Shown in pieces: positions 9,317-19,900 of a DNA stretch of 64,000 nt (its first letter is position 1; the number at the start of each line of letters is the position of its first letter). Position numbers and translations under genes: made by a program. The notes under the pieces were generated by a model. That model was not told the origin of the DNA. It worked only from the letters and a program-made list of their open reading frames with translations, and ran no database searches. The stretch lies in NCBI GenBank assembly GCA_001542995.1, contig LFLA01000005.1:1-64000 (forward strand), given 5' to 3'. The DNA is from Nitrospina sp. LS_NOB. GTDB taxonomy: Bacteria > Nitrospinota > Nitrospinia > Nitrospinales > VA-1.

Positions 9317-10405
9317 ATGTCTGAAATTTTCTATAAAGTCATATCGCCCGATCGTAAATGGTATTGGTTTCCGGTTTTTGCAATCCTGAAACTCATTTCC
9401 TTTGTTTATTTACTGGGCCACTATTTTCGTCTCCGGGCCTACCGTTGGGGAGTGTTCCCTAGCCGTAAACTCGACTGCCGGGTGATCAGCGTTGGCAACC
9501 TGACGCTGGGCGGAACAGGAAAAACGCCCTTTGTCATGATGATTGCCGAAACCCTCAGGGGGAATGGACTCAAGCCCGCTATTCTCACCCGAGGTTATGG
9601 CGGAAAATCCGGCGACCCGGTCAATGTGGTCTGCGATGGAAAACAAACGCTGCTTTCTCCGGAATGGGTCGGCGATGAAGCGGTGATGATGGCGGAAAAA
9701 CTCAAAAACGTTCCGGTTTTAACCGGGCCGGACCGTTATCAGACAGGGCGGTATGCGCTCGATCATTTTGGCGTCGATACTCTGGTACTGGATGATGGAT
9801 TTCAGCACTTGGCTTTAAACCGCGATCTGGACATCCTGCTATTTGATCATTTCAGGCCACTCGGTAACGGCCATCTTTTTCCGGCGGGGGAGTTGCGTGA
9901 ACCGGCAAGAGAAACAAGAAGGGCAGATATGGTTTGCTTCACCCATTATTCCGGTGGTTCCATCAATTTTGATTCACGCCTTTTGGGTTCCGTCCCTCAG
10001 ATCAAAACGCACCTTCGTCTGGATTCCATAATTCGCATGGATGATGAGGAAGTGCTGGAGATGGAGATACTAAAAAATGAACCGGTCGCCGCATTTTGTG
10101 GGATTGCCAAACCGGAAGGGTTCATGCGGATTTTGCTGGACTCGCAGATTCAACTAAAATTTTTCAAGTCTTTTCCCGATCATCATCCTTACACCTCGCA
10201 GGATATTAAAGAATTGGAATCCCGCGCGGTAAAAGAGGGCGCCCGGTTCCTTTTGCTTCCAGAAAAAGACGCGGTGAAACTCAAAGAGATGAAATTCACC
10301 TTGCCTTTTTTTAAAGTGGTGATCGAACTTGAAATTCTGGAAGGACGTGAAACCTTCAACAAACAACTGCTCGGTCAGCGTGACGCGGGCCCCAGTGGGC
10401 AATAG
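9317..10405 (+). CDS. lpxK: Tetraacyldisaccharide 4'-kinase
   Basis: Walker A GNLTLGGTGKTPFV; LVLDDGFQHLALNRDLDILLFD. Confidence 0.93.
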   Translation: MSEIFYKVISPDRKWYWFPVFAILKLISFVYLLGHYFRLRAYRWGVFPSRKLDCRVISVGNLTLGGTGKTPFVMMIAETLRGNGLKPAILTRGYGGKSGDPVNVVCDGKQTLLSPEWVGDEAVMMAEKLKNVPVLTGPDRYQTGRYALDHFGVDTLVLDDGFQHLALNRDLDILLFDHFRPLGNGHLFPAGELREPARETRRADMVCFTHYSGGSINFDSRLLGSVPQIKTHLRLDSIIRMDDEEVLEMEILKNEPVAAFCGIAKPEGFMRILLDSQIQLKFFKSFPDHHPYTSQDIKELESRAVKEGARFLLLPEKDAVKLKEMKFTLPFFKVVIELEILEGRETFNKQLLGQRDAGPSGQ

Positions 10406-10480
10406 CCCATTGAGCCGAGAAGCCGATTGGGCACGAGATCAAGACATGCCATTTTCCAGCGGAGGTGCTTCGCTGGCACA
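10392..10480 (+). repeat. Copy of dispersed modular repeat with 9-bp triloop hairpin (10456-10476)
   Basis: gtgggcaatagcccattgagccgag...CCAGCGGAGgtgCTTCGCTGG. Confidence 0.75.
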
Positions 10481-10493
10481 CTGGTAATTTACA

Positions 10494-10952
10494 ATGATTG
10501 ATTTTAAATCCCTCAGTTCAAACCAGAAGTTTATGTTGAACATTCTGGTTCCGATGCTTTACTTGTTTCCTTTGGTGCTGGCTTATGTGGGCCCGAAAAA
10601 TTTTGGGTTCGGGGTGCCCATTCTGGTTTATGCGGGACTGTCCATCGGGGCGATGGGTGTTCTGTTATGGATGGTTGCAATGTGGTCGCTGGGTTCTTCG
10701 CTCGCCGTTCTGCCGGGAACAGACCATTTGGTCACCCAAGGGGTTTACCGGGTTTTTCGCCACCCGATTTATATAGGAATCGTTTTGACGTTGAGCGGAT
10801 TGTTTGTGGCCTGCGGTTCTATACCTTGTCTGGTTTATGTATTTGTGGTGGTGATCCCCTTGAATATCTTCCGGGCCAGGGCTGAAGAGAAAGTTCTGTT
10901 GGAACAATTGGGCTCTGCCTATCAACAGTACAAGGATTCCACACTTTGTTGA
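10494..10952 (+). CDS. Isoprenylcysteine carboxyl methyltransferase/PEMT-like membrane methyltransferase
   Basis: VTQGVYRVFRHPIYIGIVL...FRARAEEKVLLEQLGSAYQQYK. Confidence 0.75.
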   Translation: MIDFKSLSSNQKFMLNILVPMLYLFPLVLAYVGPKNFGFGVPILVYAGLSIGAMGVLLWMVAMWSLGSSLAVLPGTDHLVTQGVYRVFRHPIYIGIVLTLSGLFVACGSIPCLVYVFVVVIPLNIFRARAEEKVLLEQLGSAYQQYKDSTLC

Positions 10953-10962
10953 AAACGGGACT

Positions 10963-12189
10963 ATGAAAATAAAATTCCGGGCCTTGTTGACAATGTGTGG
11001 AGATCCCGTTGAAAACGGCGAGCTGATTATTGATGGCGGCAACATTGTCGAGATATCAACAACGCAATCGGGCAATGATGATGTGGATCTTTCCGACTGC
11101 CTGCTCATGCCGGGGTTTGTCAACGCGCATTGCCACCTCAGTTTGACTGCCCTTGAAAAAAAACTTTCTCCTTCTGATTCATTTGCGGATTGGATTCGTG
11201 CGTTGATCCCGTTGAATTCTGCTCTCGATAACGAGAGCCGGATTCGGGGAATTCGCGCAGGTGCGGAAGTGATGAAACGTTCCGGCGTGACCGCGCTGGG
11301 AGATTATGTCGCCGAGCCTGAACTGTTGCCCGTGATTGGCGAGTTGGGTTTTCGCTCGGTACTGTTCTTAGAGACGATAGGGTTTCAGTCTCAAAAAGCG
11401 TTAGCGCTTTGCAAAAACCTGGAAGAGGTTTTACAACGTGAATGCGTTTCTCCGCTTTATCAGTTGGGCTTGGCGCCGCATGCGCCTTATTCTGTTTCTC
11501 CCGATCTGTTCCGGCGTCTTGCGCAACTGGCCGAGCAATATCATTGCCCGCTTTCCTGCCATGTTGCAGAAATTAAAGAGGAGTCCAGGTTTCTTGTAAT
11601 CGGTGACAATTCATTGGAAGAATTGTTAAAGGAAAGATCTGCCTGGGATCCCGAATGGCAACCTCCCTATAAAACGCCGATGCAATATCTTTCTTCTCTT
11701 GAAATTTTGGACCGTCTTATCGCTGTGCATTGCAATTTTGTTTCAGATGATCTGGATATTATGGAAGAGAAAAAGGTTAGCACGGTGTTTTGCCCCAAGA
11801 GCACTGCGTGGTTTGGCCGGACGCAATTCATGCCGGTTCGCGCTTTGCTGGATAGGGGAATGAATGTGGCTCTCGGAACCGATTCACTGGCCAGCAATGA
11901 TTCCCTCAACTTTCTCGATGAGTTGCGCACGGCCGATAAACTTTTGCCTGATGTCAGCCGACAGGAAATACTCACCATGGCGACCTCCGGGGGCGCAGAA
12001 GCTTTGGGATTGCAGTGTGGCACACTGGCTTCCGGACAAAAAGCCGACCTGATTGGATTCCGTGTTTCTCCTTCTTATTCAGGGCTTTGGTGGGATGTAC
12101 CCTTCGAACCTCATCGCTGTGAAGTGGATTTTTACAGTGTGGATGGGGAACCCGATGCCCTTTTTCCCCTATCTCGCCCCAAAGCTTGA
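10963..12189 (+). CDS. Amidohydrolase family protein (SAH/aminodeoxyfutalosine deaminase-like)
   Basis: GFVNAHCHLSLTAL; LAPHAPYSVS; SCHVAEIKEE; ALGTDSLASNDSLNFLDEL. Confidence 0.75.
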   Translation: MKIKFRALLTMCGDPVENGELIIDGGNIVEISTTQSGNDDVDLSDCLLMPGFVNAHCHLSLTALEKKLSPSDSFADWIRALIPLNSALDNESRIRGIRAGAEVMKRSGVTALGDYVAEPELLPVIGELGFRSVLFLETIGFQSQKALALCKNLEEVLQRECVSPLYQLGLAPHAPYSVSPDLFRRLAQLAEQYHCPLSCHVAEIKEESRFLVIGDNSLEELLKERSAWDPEWQPPYKTPMQYLSSLEILDRLIAVHCNFVSDDLDIMEEKKVSTVFCPKSTAWFGRTQFMPVRALLDRGMNVALGTDSLASNDSLNFLDELRTADKLLPDVSRQEILTMATSGGAEALGLQCGTLASGQKADLIGFRVSPSYSGLWWDVPFEPHRCEVDFYSVDGEPDALFPLSRPKA

Positions 12190-12251
12190 CGGGAAACAAG
12201 GATTTTCGTATAATCTATTGATATAAAAAGAATTATTTGATTTGGGGTCGT

Positions 12252-12711
12252 ATGCCAAGGTTGTTTAAAATCATTGGGATAGCGGGAATGGTGTTTTTTC
12301 TTTCCGCCTGCGGAATCAAGGGTGGAAGCAACTCTCCCCTGCGCTTCAAGCAGATTACACTTGCTATGGAAATGGAAACGCTCATCCAAGCGGGGTGTAA
12401 CAAGGAATACGAGTATTTTGACCGGGATATTGCCATGTTGTATTCATTGATTCCCGGTGGCGGGCAATGGTATACCGGCGAGACCCGCAAGGCATGGATT
12501 TATTTAGTTTCCTTTCCTTTTAATAGTTCCTTATATTGTCTCCTTCCAGGATGCGCAGAATTCGGTCGATTACTATAATTTTCGTTATACAGCGCATTTT
12601 TGCAAAGCCAAGCTTCAGTCGATCCAGGAAATGCAGGACAAGGAATATTTAAAGAAACCTTCCAAGAAGCGGAAAATAGCTCGCCAGGGTTCTGGCAGGA
12701 ACCAGTTTTGA
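12252..12711 (+). pseudogene. Putative lipoprotein with GGGQWYTGETRKAW motif, frameshifted near 12525-12535
   Basis: Frame 1 MPRLFKIIG...LSACGIKGG...SLIPGGGQWYTGETRKAWIYLVSF; the next frame continues YIVSFQDAQNSVDYYNFRYTAHFCKAKLQSIQEMQDKEYLKKPSKKRKIARQGSGRNQF*. Confidence 0.6.
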
Positions 12712-13029
12712 AAATGGCTCGTTTGGGCGGGAAGATGTTTTTTTTCGGAAATTAAGACAAGAAAGAAAAAAATCTGGTATTTGGGAATTTTCAGTGTTAA
12801 AATTCTTCGCTTAATGGTGCAGGTGGGGTGTTTTTTTTCTATTAAAAGACATTCGGCCATGCTATAGTGCGTCACAATATCACCCTTTCGCGGCAATACA
12901 TCCTGTTAATCTTAATGAAATAGCTGAAAACCTCCAATTTTTATTGCAATTTTTATTGAAACTTTCAATTTCAATTTTTATTGAAACTTTGAAAATCAAA
13001 GTGCAATATGGGGGTTTTTTATTTGCTGA

Positions 13030-13105
13030 GCTGGCGTAGCTCAGTTGGTAGAGCAGCTGATTTGTAATCAGCAGGTCGGGGGTTCGAGTCCCTTTGCCAG
13101 CTCCA
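13030..13105 (+). tRNA. tRNA-Thr (UGU), CCA encoded
   Basis: Cloverleaf; anticodon loop tttgtaa; gctggcg/tgccagc acceptor. Confidence 0.95.
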
Positions 13106-13206
13106 GTTTTAATTGACTGGTTTAAAAAGGATTCCGGTGCCCTGCAATGGAGGTTTAGGCTGGGCGATGACCGACTGTGGGGTTGTGATGGTTCACCCAT
13201 AATGAC

Positions 13207-13288
13207 GGGGAGGTTCCCGAGTGGCCAAAGGGAACAGACTGTAAATCTGTCGGCTCAGCCTTCGGAGGTTCGAATCCTCCCCTCCCCA
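13207..13288 (+). tRNA. tRNA-Tyr (GUA), CCA not encoded
   Basis: Class II cloverleaf with long variable arm; anticodon in actgtaaatct; ggggagg/cctcccc acceptor. Confidence 0.93.
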
Positions 13289-13313
13289 TCCTGGATTTAG
13301 GTTGGATGAACTT

Positions 13314-13390
13314 GCGGGAATAGCTCAGTTGGCTAGAGCGTCAGCCTTCCAAGCTGAGGGTCGCCGGTTCGAGTCCGGTTTCCCGCTCCA
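13314..13390 (+). tRNA. tRNA-Gly (UCC), CCA encoded
   Basis: gcgggaa/ttcccgc acceptor; anticodon loop cttccaa. Confidence 0.95.
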
Positions 13391-13423
13391 CCTTTGGCCG
13401 GGTATTGGGAGTCAGTATTTAAC

Positions 13424-13498
13424 GCCCACGTAGCTCAGTGGTGGAGCACTTCCTTGGTAAGGAAGAGGTCATCGGTTCAATCCCGATCGTGGGCTCCA
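13424..13498 (+). tRNA. tRNA-Thr (GGU), CCA encoded
   Basis: gcccacg/cgtgggc acceptor; anticodon loop ttggtaa. Confidence 0.95.
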
Positions 13499-13596
13499 GG
13501 TTTTCATTGGGTGGTTCCTGGGTTTGATAGAGATTTTAAATGTCTTGCCGCCGGTAGGGGGTGAGGCTGTCGGATGTAAAGGTTGAGTAAATAATT

Positions 13597-13746
13597 ATGA
13601 GAGTTATCGTTCATTTGGCATGTTCTGATTGTAATCGGAAGAATTATTCGGGGACTAAAAACAAGAAGACCACCACGCAAAGGTTGGAATTCAAGAAATA
13701 CTGTAGATTTTGCAGAAAACACACCCCCCATAAGGAAACTAAATAA
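13597..13746 (+). CDS. rpmG: 50S ribosomal protein L33 (zinc-binding type)
   Basis: [49 protein letters not shown] (49 aa, below the ORF-track cutoff). Confidence 0.95.
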   Translation: MRVIVHLACSDCNRKNYSGTKNKKTTTQRLEFKKYCRFCRKHTPHKETK

Positions 13747-13845
13747 AGAAAAATCGGACGGTTGGGAGTGAGAGCGAATGTCCGGGTGATCGGGCAGGCG
13801 GAAATACTCCTGCCCCTCCTAATAAACTGGCGCGGATTCCGAATT

Positions 13846-13918
13846 AGGTCAGTAGCTCTAACGGTAGAGCATCGGATTCCAAATCCGAGGGTTGGGGGTT
13901 CGAATCCCTCCTGGCCTG
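13846..13918 (+). tRNA. tRNA-Trp (CCA)
   Basis: Anticodon loop ttccaaa; aggtcag/ctggcct acceptor; between rpmG and secE. Confidence 0.93.
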
Positions 13919-13939
13919 TTGAAACTTGGTTGAGGGCAT

Positions 13940-14122
13940 ATGATTGAAAAAGCTTTTGGGTTTTTGGCTGAGGTGAGAGCTGAGGTCAAGAGGGTAACTT
14001 GGCCTACCCGTGCAGAGGCCATGGGCGGTACCGCCGTAGTGGTTGTGGTGGTTTTGATAATGGCCTTGTTTCTGGGGATTGTCGACGCGATTCTCTCGAA
14101 GATTGTGCAGAGTCTTATATGA
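13940..14122 (+). CDS. secE: Preprotein translocase subunit SecE
   Basis: 60 aa; FLAEVRAEVKRVTWPTRAEAMGGTAVV. Confidence 0.93.
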   Translation: MIEKAFGFLAEVRAEVKRVTWPTRAEAMGGTAVVVVVVLIMALFLGIVDAILSKIVQSLI

Positions 14123-14145
14123 TATCTGACGGGGGTACCTTGTCC

Positions 14146-14670
14146 ATGCAATGGTTTGTTATTCACACCTATTCCGGCTTTGAGCGGAAGGTGAAGTTAA
14201 ATATAGAAGAGCAGTTCGGGCGTTCCAGCTACAGCGAAAACTTTGGTGAGGTGGTTATACCGACCGAAGAGGTGGTTGAGGTGCGCAAGGGTAAGAAAAA
14301 AGTTTCCTCAAGGAAGTTTTTCCCGGGATATATCCTGATCAATGTCGAGATGAATCAGGATATCTGGTACATGATTAAAAATACTCCTAAAGTCACCGGT
14401 TTTCTAGGTGGGGGAGGCGAGCCTGTTCCTCTGTCGGAGGAAGAGATCAAGTTGATCATGAATCAGATTAAGGGAGAATCCGCACGGCCCAAGCCGAAAT
14501 TCTCTTTTGAGAAAGGTGAGAGTGTGAGGGTTATAGAGGGGCCGTTCCTGAATTTCAATGGAACTGTTGAGGATGTCAATCATGGCAAGGGTAAAGTCAG
14601 AGTCATGGTTTCGATTTTTGGGCGCGCCACTCCGGTGGAATTGGAATTTCCCCAGATCGAGCGGGTTTAA
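14146..14670 (+). CDS. nusG: Transcription termination/antitermination protein NusG
   Basis: MQWFVIHTYSGFERKVKLNIEEQ; KOW region FEKGESVRVIEGPFLNFNGTVEDV; ATG at 14119 is an alternative start. Confidence 0.95.
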   Translation: MQWFVIHTYSGFERKVKLNIEEQFGRSSYSENFGEVVIPTEEVVEVRKGKKKVSSRKFFPGYILINVEMNQDIWYMIKNTPKVTGFLGGGGEPVPLSEEEIKLIMNQIKGESARPKPKFSFEKGESVRVIEGPFLNFNGTVEDVNHGKGKVRVMVSIFGRATPVELEFPQIERV

Positions 14671-14718
14671 TCAGTAATCGTGCAATAGATAGATAGTAGA
14701 TAAATAAGGGGTCAGATT

Positions 14719-15147
14719 GTGGCAACAAAAGAAGTGATGAGTCAGATCAAGTTGCAAATTCCTGCCGGGCAGGCCACCCCGTCACCGCCTGTTGGGCCGG
14801 CGTTGGGTCAGCACGGTGTGAACATTATGGATTTCTGTAAATCCTTCAACGCCAAAACCCAGGGCCAGGAAGGAAGCATCATTCCTGTGATCATTGATGT
14901 TTATAAGGACAAGAGTTTTTCTTTTATTACAAAATCTCCTCCCGCTTCGGCTTTGTTGAAGCAGGCAGCGGGGATCGCAAAAGGTTCCTCGAATCCGAGT
15001 AAGGAGTTTGTCGGCAAGGTGACCGAGGAGCAGGTTCGAGAGATCGCAAAAGTTAAAATGGAAGACTTGAATGCTGGAGATGTTGAAGCCGCGATGCAGA
15101 TCATAAGAGGCTCGGCAAAAAGCATGGGTCTGACTGTTGAGAATTAA
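14719..15147 (+). CDS. rplK: 50S ribosomal protein L11
   Basis: [34 protein letters not shown] start. Confidence 0.97.
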   Translation: MATKEVMSQIKLQIPAGQATPSPPVGPALGQHGVNIMDFCKSFNAKTQGQEGSIIPVIIDVYKDKSFSFITKSPPASALLKQAAGIAKGSSNPSKEFVGKVTEEQVREIAKVKMEDLNAGDVEAAMQIIRGSAKSMGLTVEN

Positions 15148-15171
15148 CCGCAAGTAGGCAGGAATAAAATT

Positions 15172-15861
15172 ATGGCAAAGCATGGAAAAAGGCACAGGGC
15201 CGGCGCAGAAAAAGTTGACCCTGATACCCGGTATGAATTGAAGGAAGCCTTGGGGTTGGCGGTTGCTGTCAAATGCGAAAAATTTGATGAGTCATTGGAT
15301 GTGGCTGTCCGGTTGAGCGTTGATCCCAGGAAAGCCGATCAAAATATCCGCGGTAGTGTTGTGTTGCCCAAGGGGACGGGAAAGAAATTTCGTGTGCTGG
15401 TATTCGCGAAAGGTGAAAAAGAAAAAGAGGCCAAAGATGCCGACGCCGAAGTGGTTGGCGGTGATGATCTGGTTGCGAAGATTCAGGGTGGGTGGATGGA
15501 GTTTGACCGTGTGGTGGCCACGCCCGATATGATGGGTCAAGTAGGCAAGCTGGGAAAAATCCTGGGTCCTCGGGGATTGATGCCTAATCCCAAAACGGGC
15601 ACGGTGACTTTTGATGTCAAGCAGGCTATTGAGTCTATCCAGGCCGGCAAGGTGGACTACCGGGTTGACAAGAGTGGTATCGTCCACGCCTCTTTAGGTA
15701 AAGCCAGTTTTTCGGTGGAAGCTTTAGAGGAAAATTTTCATACCCTGATGACAGCTCTTGTGAAGGCCAAGCCGGCCTCAAGCAAGGGGCATTATGTCAA
15801 GGGTGTTTCAGTGTCAACGACTATGGGTGTTGGAGTTAGAGTGGCTTATACGCCCAATTGA
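15172..15861 (+). CDS. rplA: 50S ribosomal protein L1
   Basis: [16 protein letters not shown]. Confidence 0.97.
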   Translation: MAKHGKRHRAGAEKVDPDTRYELKEALGLAVAVKCEKFDESLDVAVRLSVDPRKADQNIRGSVVLPKGTGKKFRVLVFAKGEKEKEAKDADAEVVGGDDLVAKIQGGWMEFDRVVATPDMMGQVGKLGKILGPRGLMPNPKTGTVTFDVKQAIESIQAGKVDYRVDKSGIVHASLGKASFSVEALEENFHTLMTALVKAKPASSKGHYVKGVSVSTTMGVGVRVAYTPN

Positions 15862-15898
15862 TGGATAAGTTTTTCGTTCCTTTAGGGCGGAAGACGGA

Positions 15899-16444
15899 AT
15901 GAGAGGGGTGGCTGACGTGCCAAACGCAGAAAAGATAAAGAAGGTTGAAGAATTAAACGGGCTGTTTCTAAAGGCCAAGTCGGCTGTTCTTGCGGACTAT
16001 CAGGGAATTGAAGCTCCTGAGTTGACCCAGTTGCGCAGTCATATGCGGTCGAAGTCTGTGGACTTTCGTGTGATAAAAAATACCCTGGCCCGGCAGGCCG
16101 CGAAGAATACCCCTTTTGAGTTGCTGGATGAGGAGTTTAAGGGTCCGGTTTCTCTGGTGATTAGCTTTGAGGATATGGTGGCTCCTGCTAAGGCTCTGGC
16201 GGAGCACGCGAAGTCCGGAGTTAAGAAGAGCCCTAAAGTGATTTGCGGTGTGATTGAGGGGAAGAAGATTTCTCCTGCAGAAGTTAAAGCTCTTGCGGAC
16301 TTACCTTCCAGGGAAGTTCTTATTTCCCAAATGCTGGCGGTTTTCAATGGGCCTACGACAAATTTTGTCGGTGTTTTCAGTAGCCTGTTGAGAAAGTTGG
16401 TGGGGACGCTGGACGCGGTTCGCGAGAAAAAGGCATCCGAATAA
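15899..16444 (+). CDS. rplJ: 50S ribosomal protein L10
   Basis: VLADYQGIEAPELTQLRSHMRSKSVDFRVIKNTLARQA. Confidence 0.96.
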   Translation: MRGVADVPNAEKIKKVEELNGLFLKAKSAVLADYQGIEAPELTQLRSHMRSKSVDFRVIKNTLARQAAKNTPFELLDEEFKGPVSLVISFEDMVAPAKALAEHAKSGVKKSPKVICGVIEGKKISPAEVKALADLPSREVLISQMLAVFNGPTTNFVGVFSSLLRKLVGTLDAVREKKASE

Positions 16445-16528
16445 ACCGGCCCGTAGGGGGCCGTTGTAATGATATTTTTTTAAATTAAACCAGGTTTTAG
16501 ATGCCACAATTATTGAAAGGAGGGCGCA

Positions 16529-16906
16529 ATGGCCGTCACAAAGGAGGAGGTAGTTTCCTTCATAGATACTATGACTGTTTTGGAAATGTCTGAGTTCGTA
16601 AAAGAATTAGAAGATAAGTATGGTGTGACCGCAGCGGCACCTGCGGTTGCGGTTGCAGCGCCTGCGGGAGGCGGAGAAGCTGCCGCTGAAGAGAAGACAG
16701 AGTTTGACGTGATTCTTACTGTAATAGGCGATAAGAAAATCCAGGTTATCAAGGAAGTCAGGACCATTACAGGCTTGGGTTTGAAAGATGCAAAAGATTT
16801 GGTAGAAGGTGCTCCCAAGGCGATTAAAGAAGGCGTGAAGAAAGAAGAAGCCGAAGAAATTAAAACGAAAGTTGAAGCGGCTGGTGGAACGGTGGAGGTT
16901 AAGTAA
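16529..16906 (+). CDS. rplL: 50S ribosomal protein L7/L12
   Basis: [43 protein letters not shown]. Confidence 0.97.
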   Translation: MAVTKEEVVSFIDTMTVLEMSEFVKELEDKYGVTAAAPAVAVAAPAGGGEAAAEEKTEFDVILTVIGDKKIQVIKEVRTITGLGLKDAKDLVEGAPKAIKEGVKKEEAEEIKTKVEAAGGTVEVK

Positions 16907-16987
16907 CGGAAACCCGGGATAGTAACTTTACCCACGCCTTAACAGGTAAATTTTCCGTTAATCTTTCTTTTAGAAGGATGTAGCCTT

Positions 16988-19900
16988 ATGTCGAAGAATC
17001 GTTCCCAGAGAGCGCTAGGCAATTTTAGAAAAAGAAGAAACTTCGCCCGGATTCCTACGGTCATAGATATTCCCAATCTGATCGAGATCCAGAAAAAATC
17101 ATTCGAATATTTCATGCAATGGGACGTCGCCCCAGGCGATCGCGGGTTGAGGGGATTGGAAGAGGTCTTTAGTGATGTCTTCCCAATTTCTGACCTGAAT
17201 ATCAATGCTCGCATCGAGTATGTCGGCTTTGAAGTCGGCATCTGGGAGTGCGGTTGCGGCGAGTTCAAGGAACTCGGCGGCCCGGTTGTGGTGTGTTCCA
17301 CCTGTAAGCAGGAAGTCACCTATAAGGAAAAGCACAAGCTCAGCGAGTGCAGGCAGAAAGGTCTCACCTATTCTGATCCGATAAAAATAATGGTCCGCCT
17401 GGTTCTTTTCGATCGGGAAGCGGTGGATGTCAACGCCCGTAACTTAAAGTACTTGCAGGATAAAATTATTGTCGAAGAGGTCAAGCGTCCGCAGACCACG
17501 AAAACTCTGATTTCTGCAAAAACGCCAGTCACCGATGATATTCTGAAACTTTTGACGACCGAAAAGGTTTCCCAGGTCACCGTTAACTCTGTCAGGGAAG
17601 TCAAGGAGCAGAAAATATTCCTCGGTGAAATGCCGATGATGGGTCCGACCGGAACGTTTATGATAAACGGAGTCGAGCGGGTCATCGTCAGCCAGATGCA
17701 CCGTTCCCCGGGTGCGTTTTTCTCACACGATAAAGGCAAATCCCACGTCAGCGGCAAGATTCTTTTCTCGGCGAGGATCATTCCTGACCGGGGTTCCTGG
17801 GTGGACTTCGAGTTTGACATTAAAGACATTCTGCATGTCAAAATTGACCGCCGGCGCAAATTACCCGCGACCATCCTGCTTCAAGCCTTCGGCATGGACA
17901 ACAAGACCATTCTGAAAACCTATTATGCGATCGAGAAAGTTAGTATTAGTGGTAAGGATTCTCGATGTTTCATGAGCAGTAAGAACCTGATGATTGGGTT
18001 CAAGGTTAAAGAGGATGTGATCGATTCCAAAACCGATGATGTTTTGCTCAAGTCGGGTAAGAAAGTTACGGCAGCCGTCGCCAAGAAGCTGGGCAAAATG
18101 TCCCGGTCGGTGAAGGTTGAGATTGATCCTGAAAGCTTGATTGGCCGGTACCTGTATGACGAAATCATTGACCCCGAGACTGGCGAGATAGAGGTCGAGT
18201 CAAATCAGGAAATCACCGCAGGCGTTTTTGAGATTATAAAAAAGAATAAGCTCAGTGAGATTCAAATTCTTCATATCGATGAGGAATCCTCCGACACAGT
18301 GATTCGCGATACCATGGTTGCGGCCAAGACCCAGACTCAGGATGATGCTATTCGTGAAGTTTACAAGAGGCTGCGTCCGGGAGATCCTCCAACACCTGAA
18401 ATTGCAAGGTCGTTGTTCGGCAATCTGTTCTTCAACCCTAAGCGATATAATTTATCTGTTGTTGGCAGGATCAAGATGAACCAGAAGTTCGGGTTGGACA
18501 TTTCTTTGGAAAACCGGTTGTTGACCTTGGAAGATTTGGCCGCTGTGGTGAAATACATTGTCGATCTCAGAAACGGCATCAGTGTTATCGACGATATCGA
18601 CCATCTCGGCAACCGCAGGGTTCGCGCTGTGGGAGAATCGCTGGAAAATCAGTTCCGCGTGGGAATGGTGCGAATGGAGCGGGCTATCGTTGAGCGCATG
18701 TCTATCCAGGATCTGGATGTTTCCATGCCGCATGACCTGATCAACTCCAAACCTGTGACCGCCGCGATTAAAGAATTTTTTGGCAGCAGTCAGTTGTCCC
18801 AGTTTATGGACCAGACCAATCCCTTGTCCGAGGTGACGCACAAGAGGCGGTTGAGTGCTTTGGGACCAGGTGGTTTAACCCGGGAGCGGGCGGGGTTCGA
18901 GGTGCGGGATGTGCATCCAACGCATTATGGACGTATATGTCCCATTGAAACCCCGGAAGGACCGAATATTGGGCTGATCGCTTCCTTGAGCACATATGCC
19001 AGGGTGAATGAGTATGGTTTTATTGAAACGCCCTACCGCAAGGTGGAAAATTCGGTTGCGAAAGACGATGTGGATTTCCACACCGCCTTGATTGAGGATA
19101 AATTTATTATCGCTCAAGCTAACGTTGAGTTGGATGAAAAAATGAAATTCGTCCAGCCTATCGTGTCGGCCAGAAAGGGCGGCGATTTTATCTTATCTCC
19201 CAGCGAAAAAATAGATTATATGGATGTGTCGCCCAAGCAGTTGATCAGTGTGGCGGCATCTTTAATCCCTTTTCTTGAAAACGATGACGCCAACCGGGCT
19301 CTGATGGGTTCAAACATGCAGAGGCAGGCGGTGCCCCTTTTACGGGCCGAAGCGCCTCTGGTGGGAACCGGTATGGAAGCGATTGTGGCTCATGATTCCG
19401 GAGCGGTGGTGATCGCTGAAAATGATGGCACGGTCATCAGTGCCGATGCGACCCGAATTGTTGTGCGCACCGAAAAGAAGCCCGAAGGCAGGATCAAGAC
19501 CAAGCGTAGTCAACTGGCTTCGAATGTGGATATTTATACGCTGAACAAATATCAGCGGTCGAACCAGAACACCTGCATCAACCAGCGCCCCCGCGTGTAT
19601 TCGGGGGACAAGGTCAAGCGTGGTGACGTGCTCGCGGATGGACCTTCCACCGATCATGGCGAACTGGCTTTGGGTAGAAATATCCTGGTGGCGTTCATGC
19701 CTTGGGGTGGATACAATTTTGAAGATGCCATCATCGTCAGTGAAAAACTGGTTAAAGAAGATGTGTACACCTCTATTCATATTGAAGAGTTTGAGGTGGA
19801 GGCTCGTGACACCAAGCAGGGTAAAGAGGAAATCACCCGCGATATCTCCAATGTGGGCGAAGACGCCCTGAAAAATCTGGATGAAAGCGGAATAATCCGC

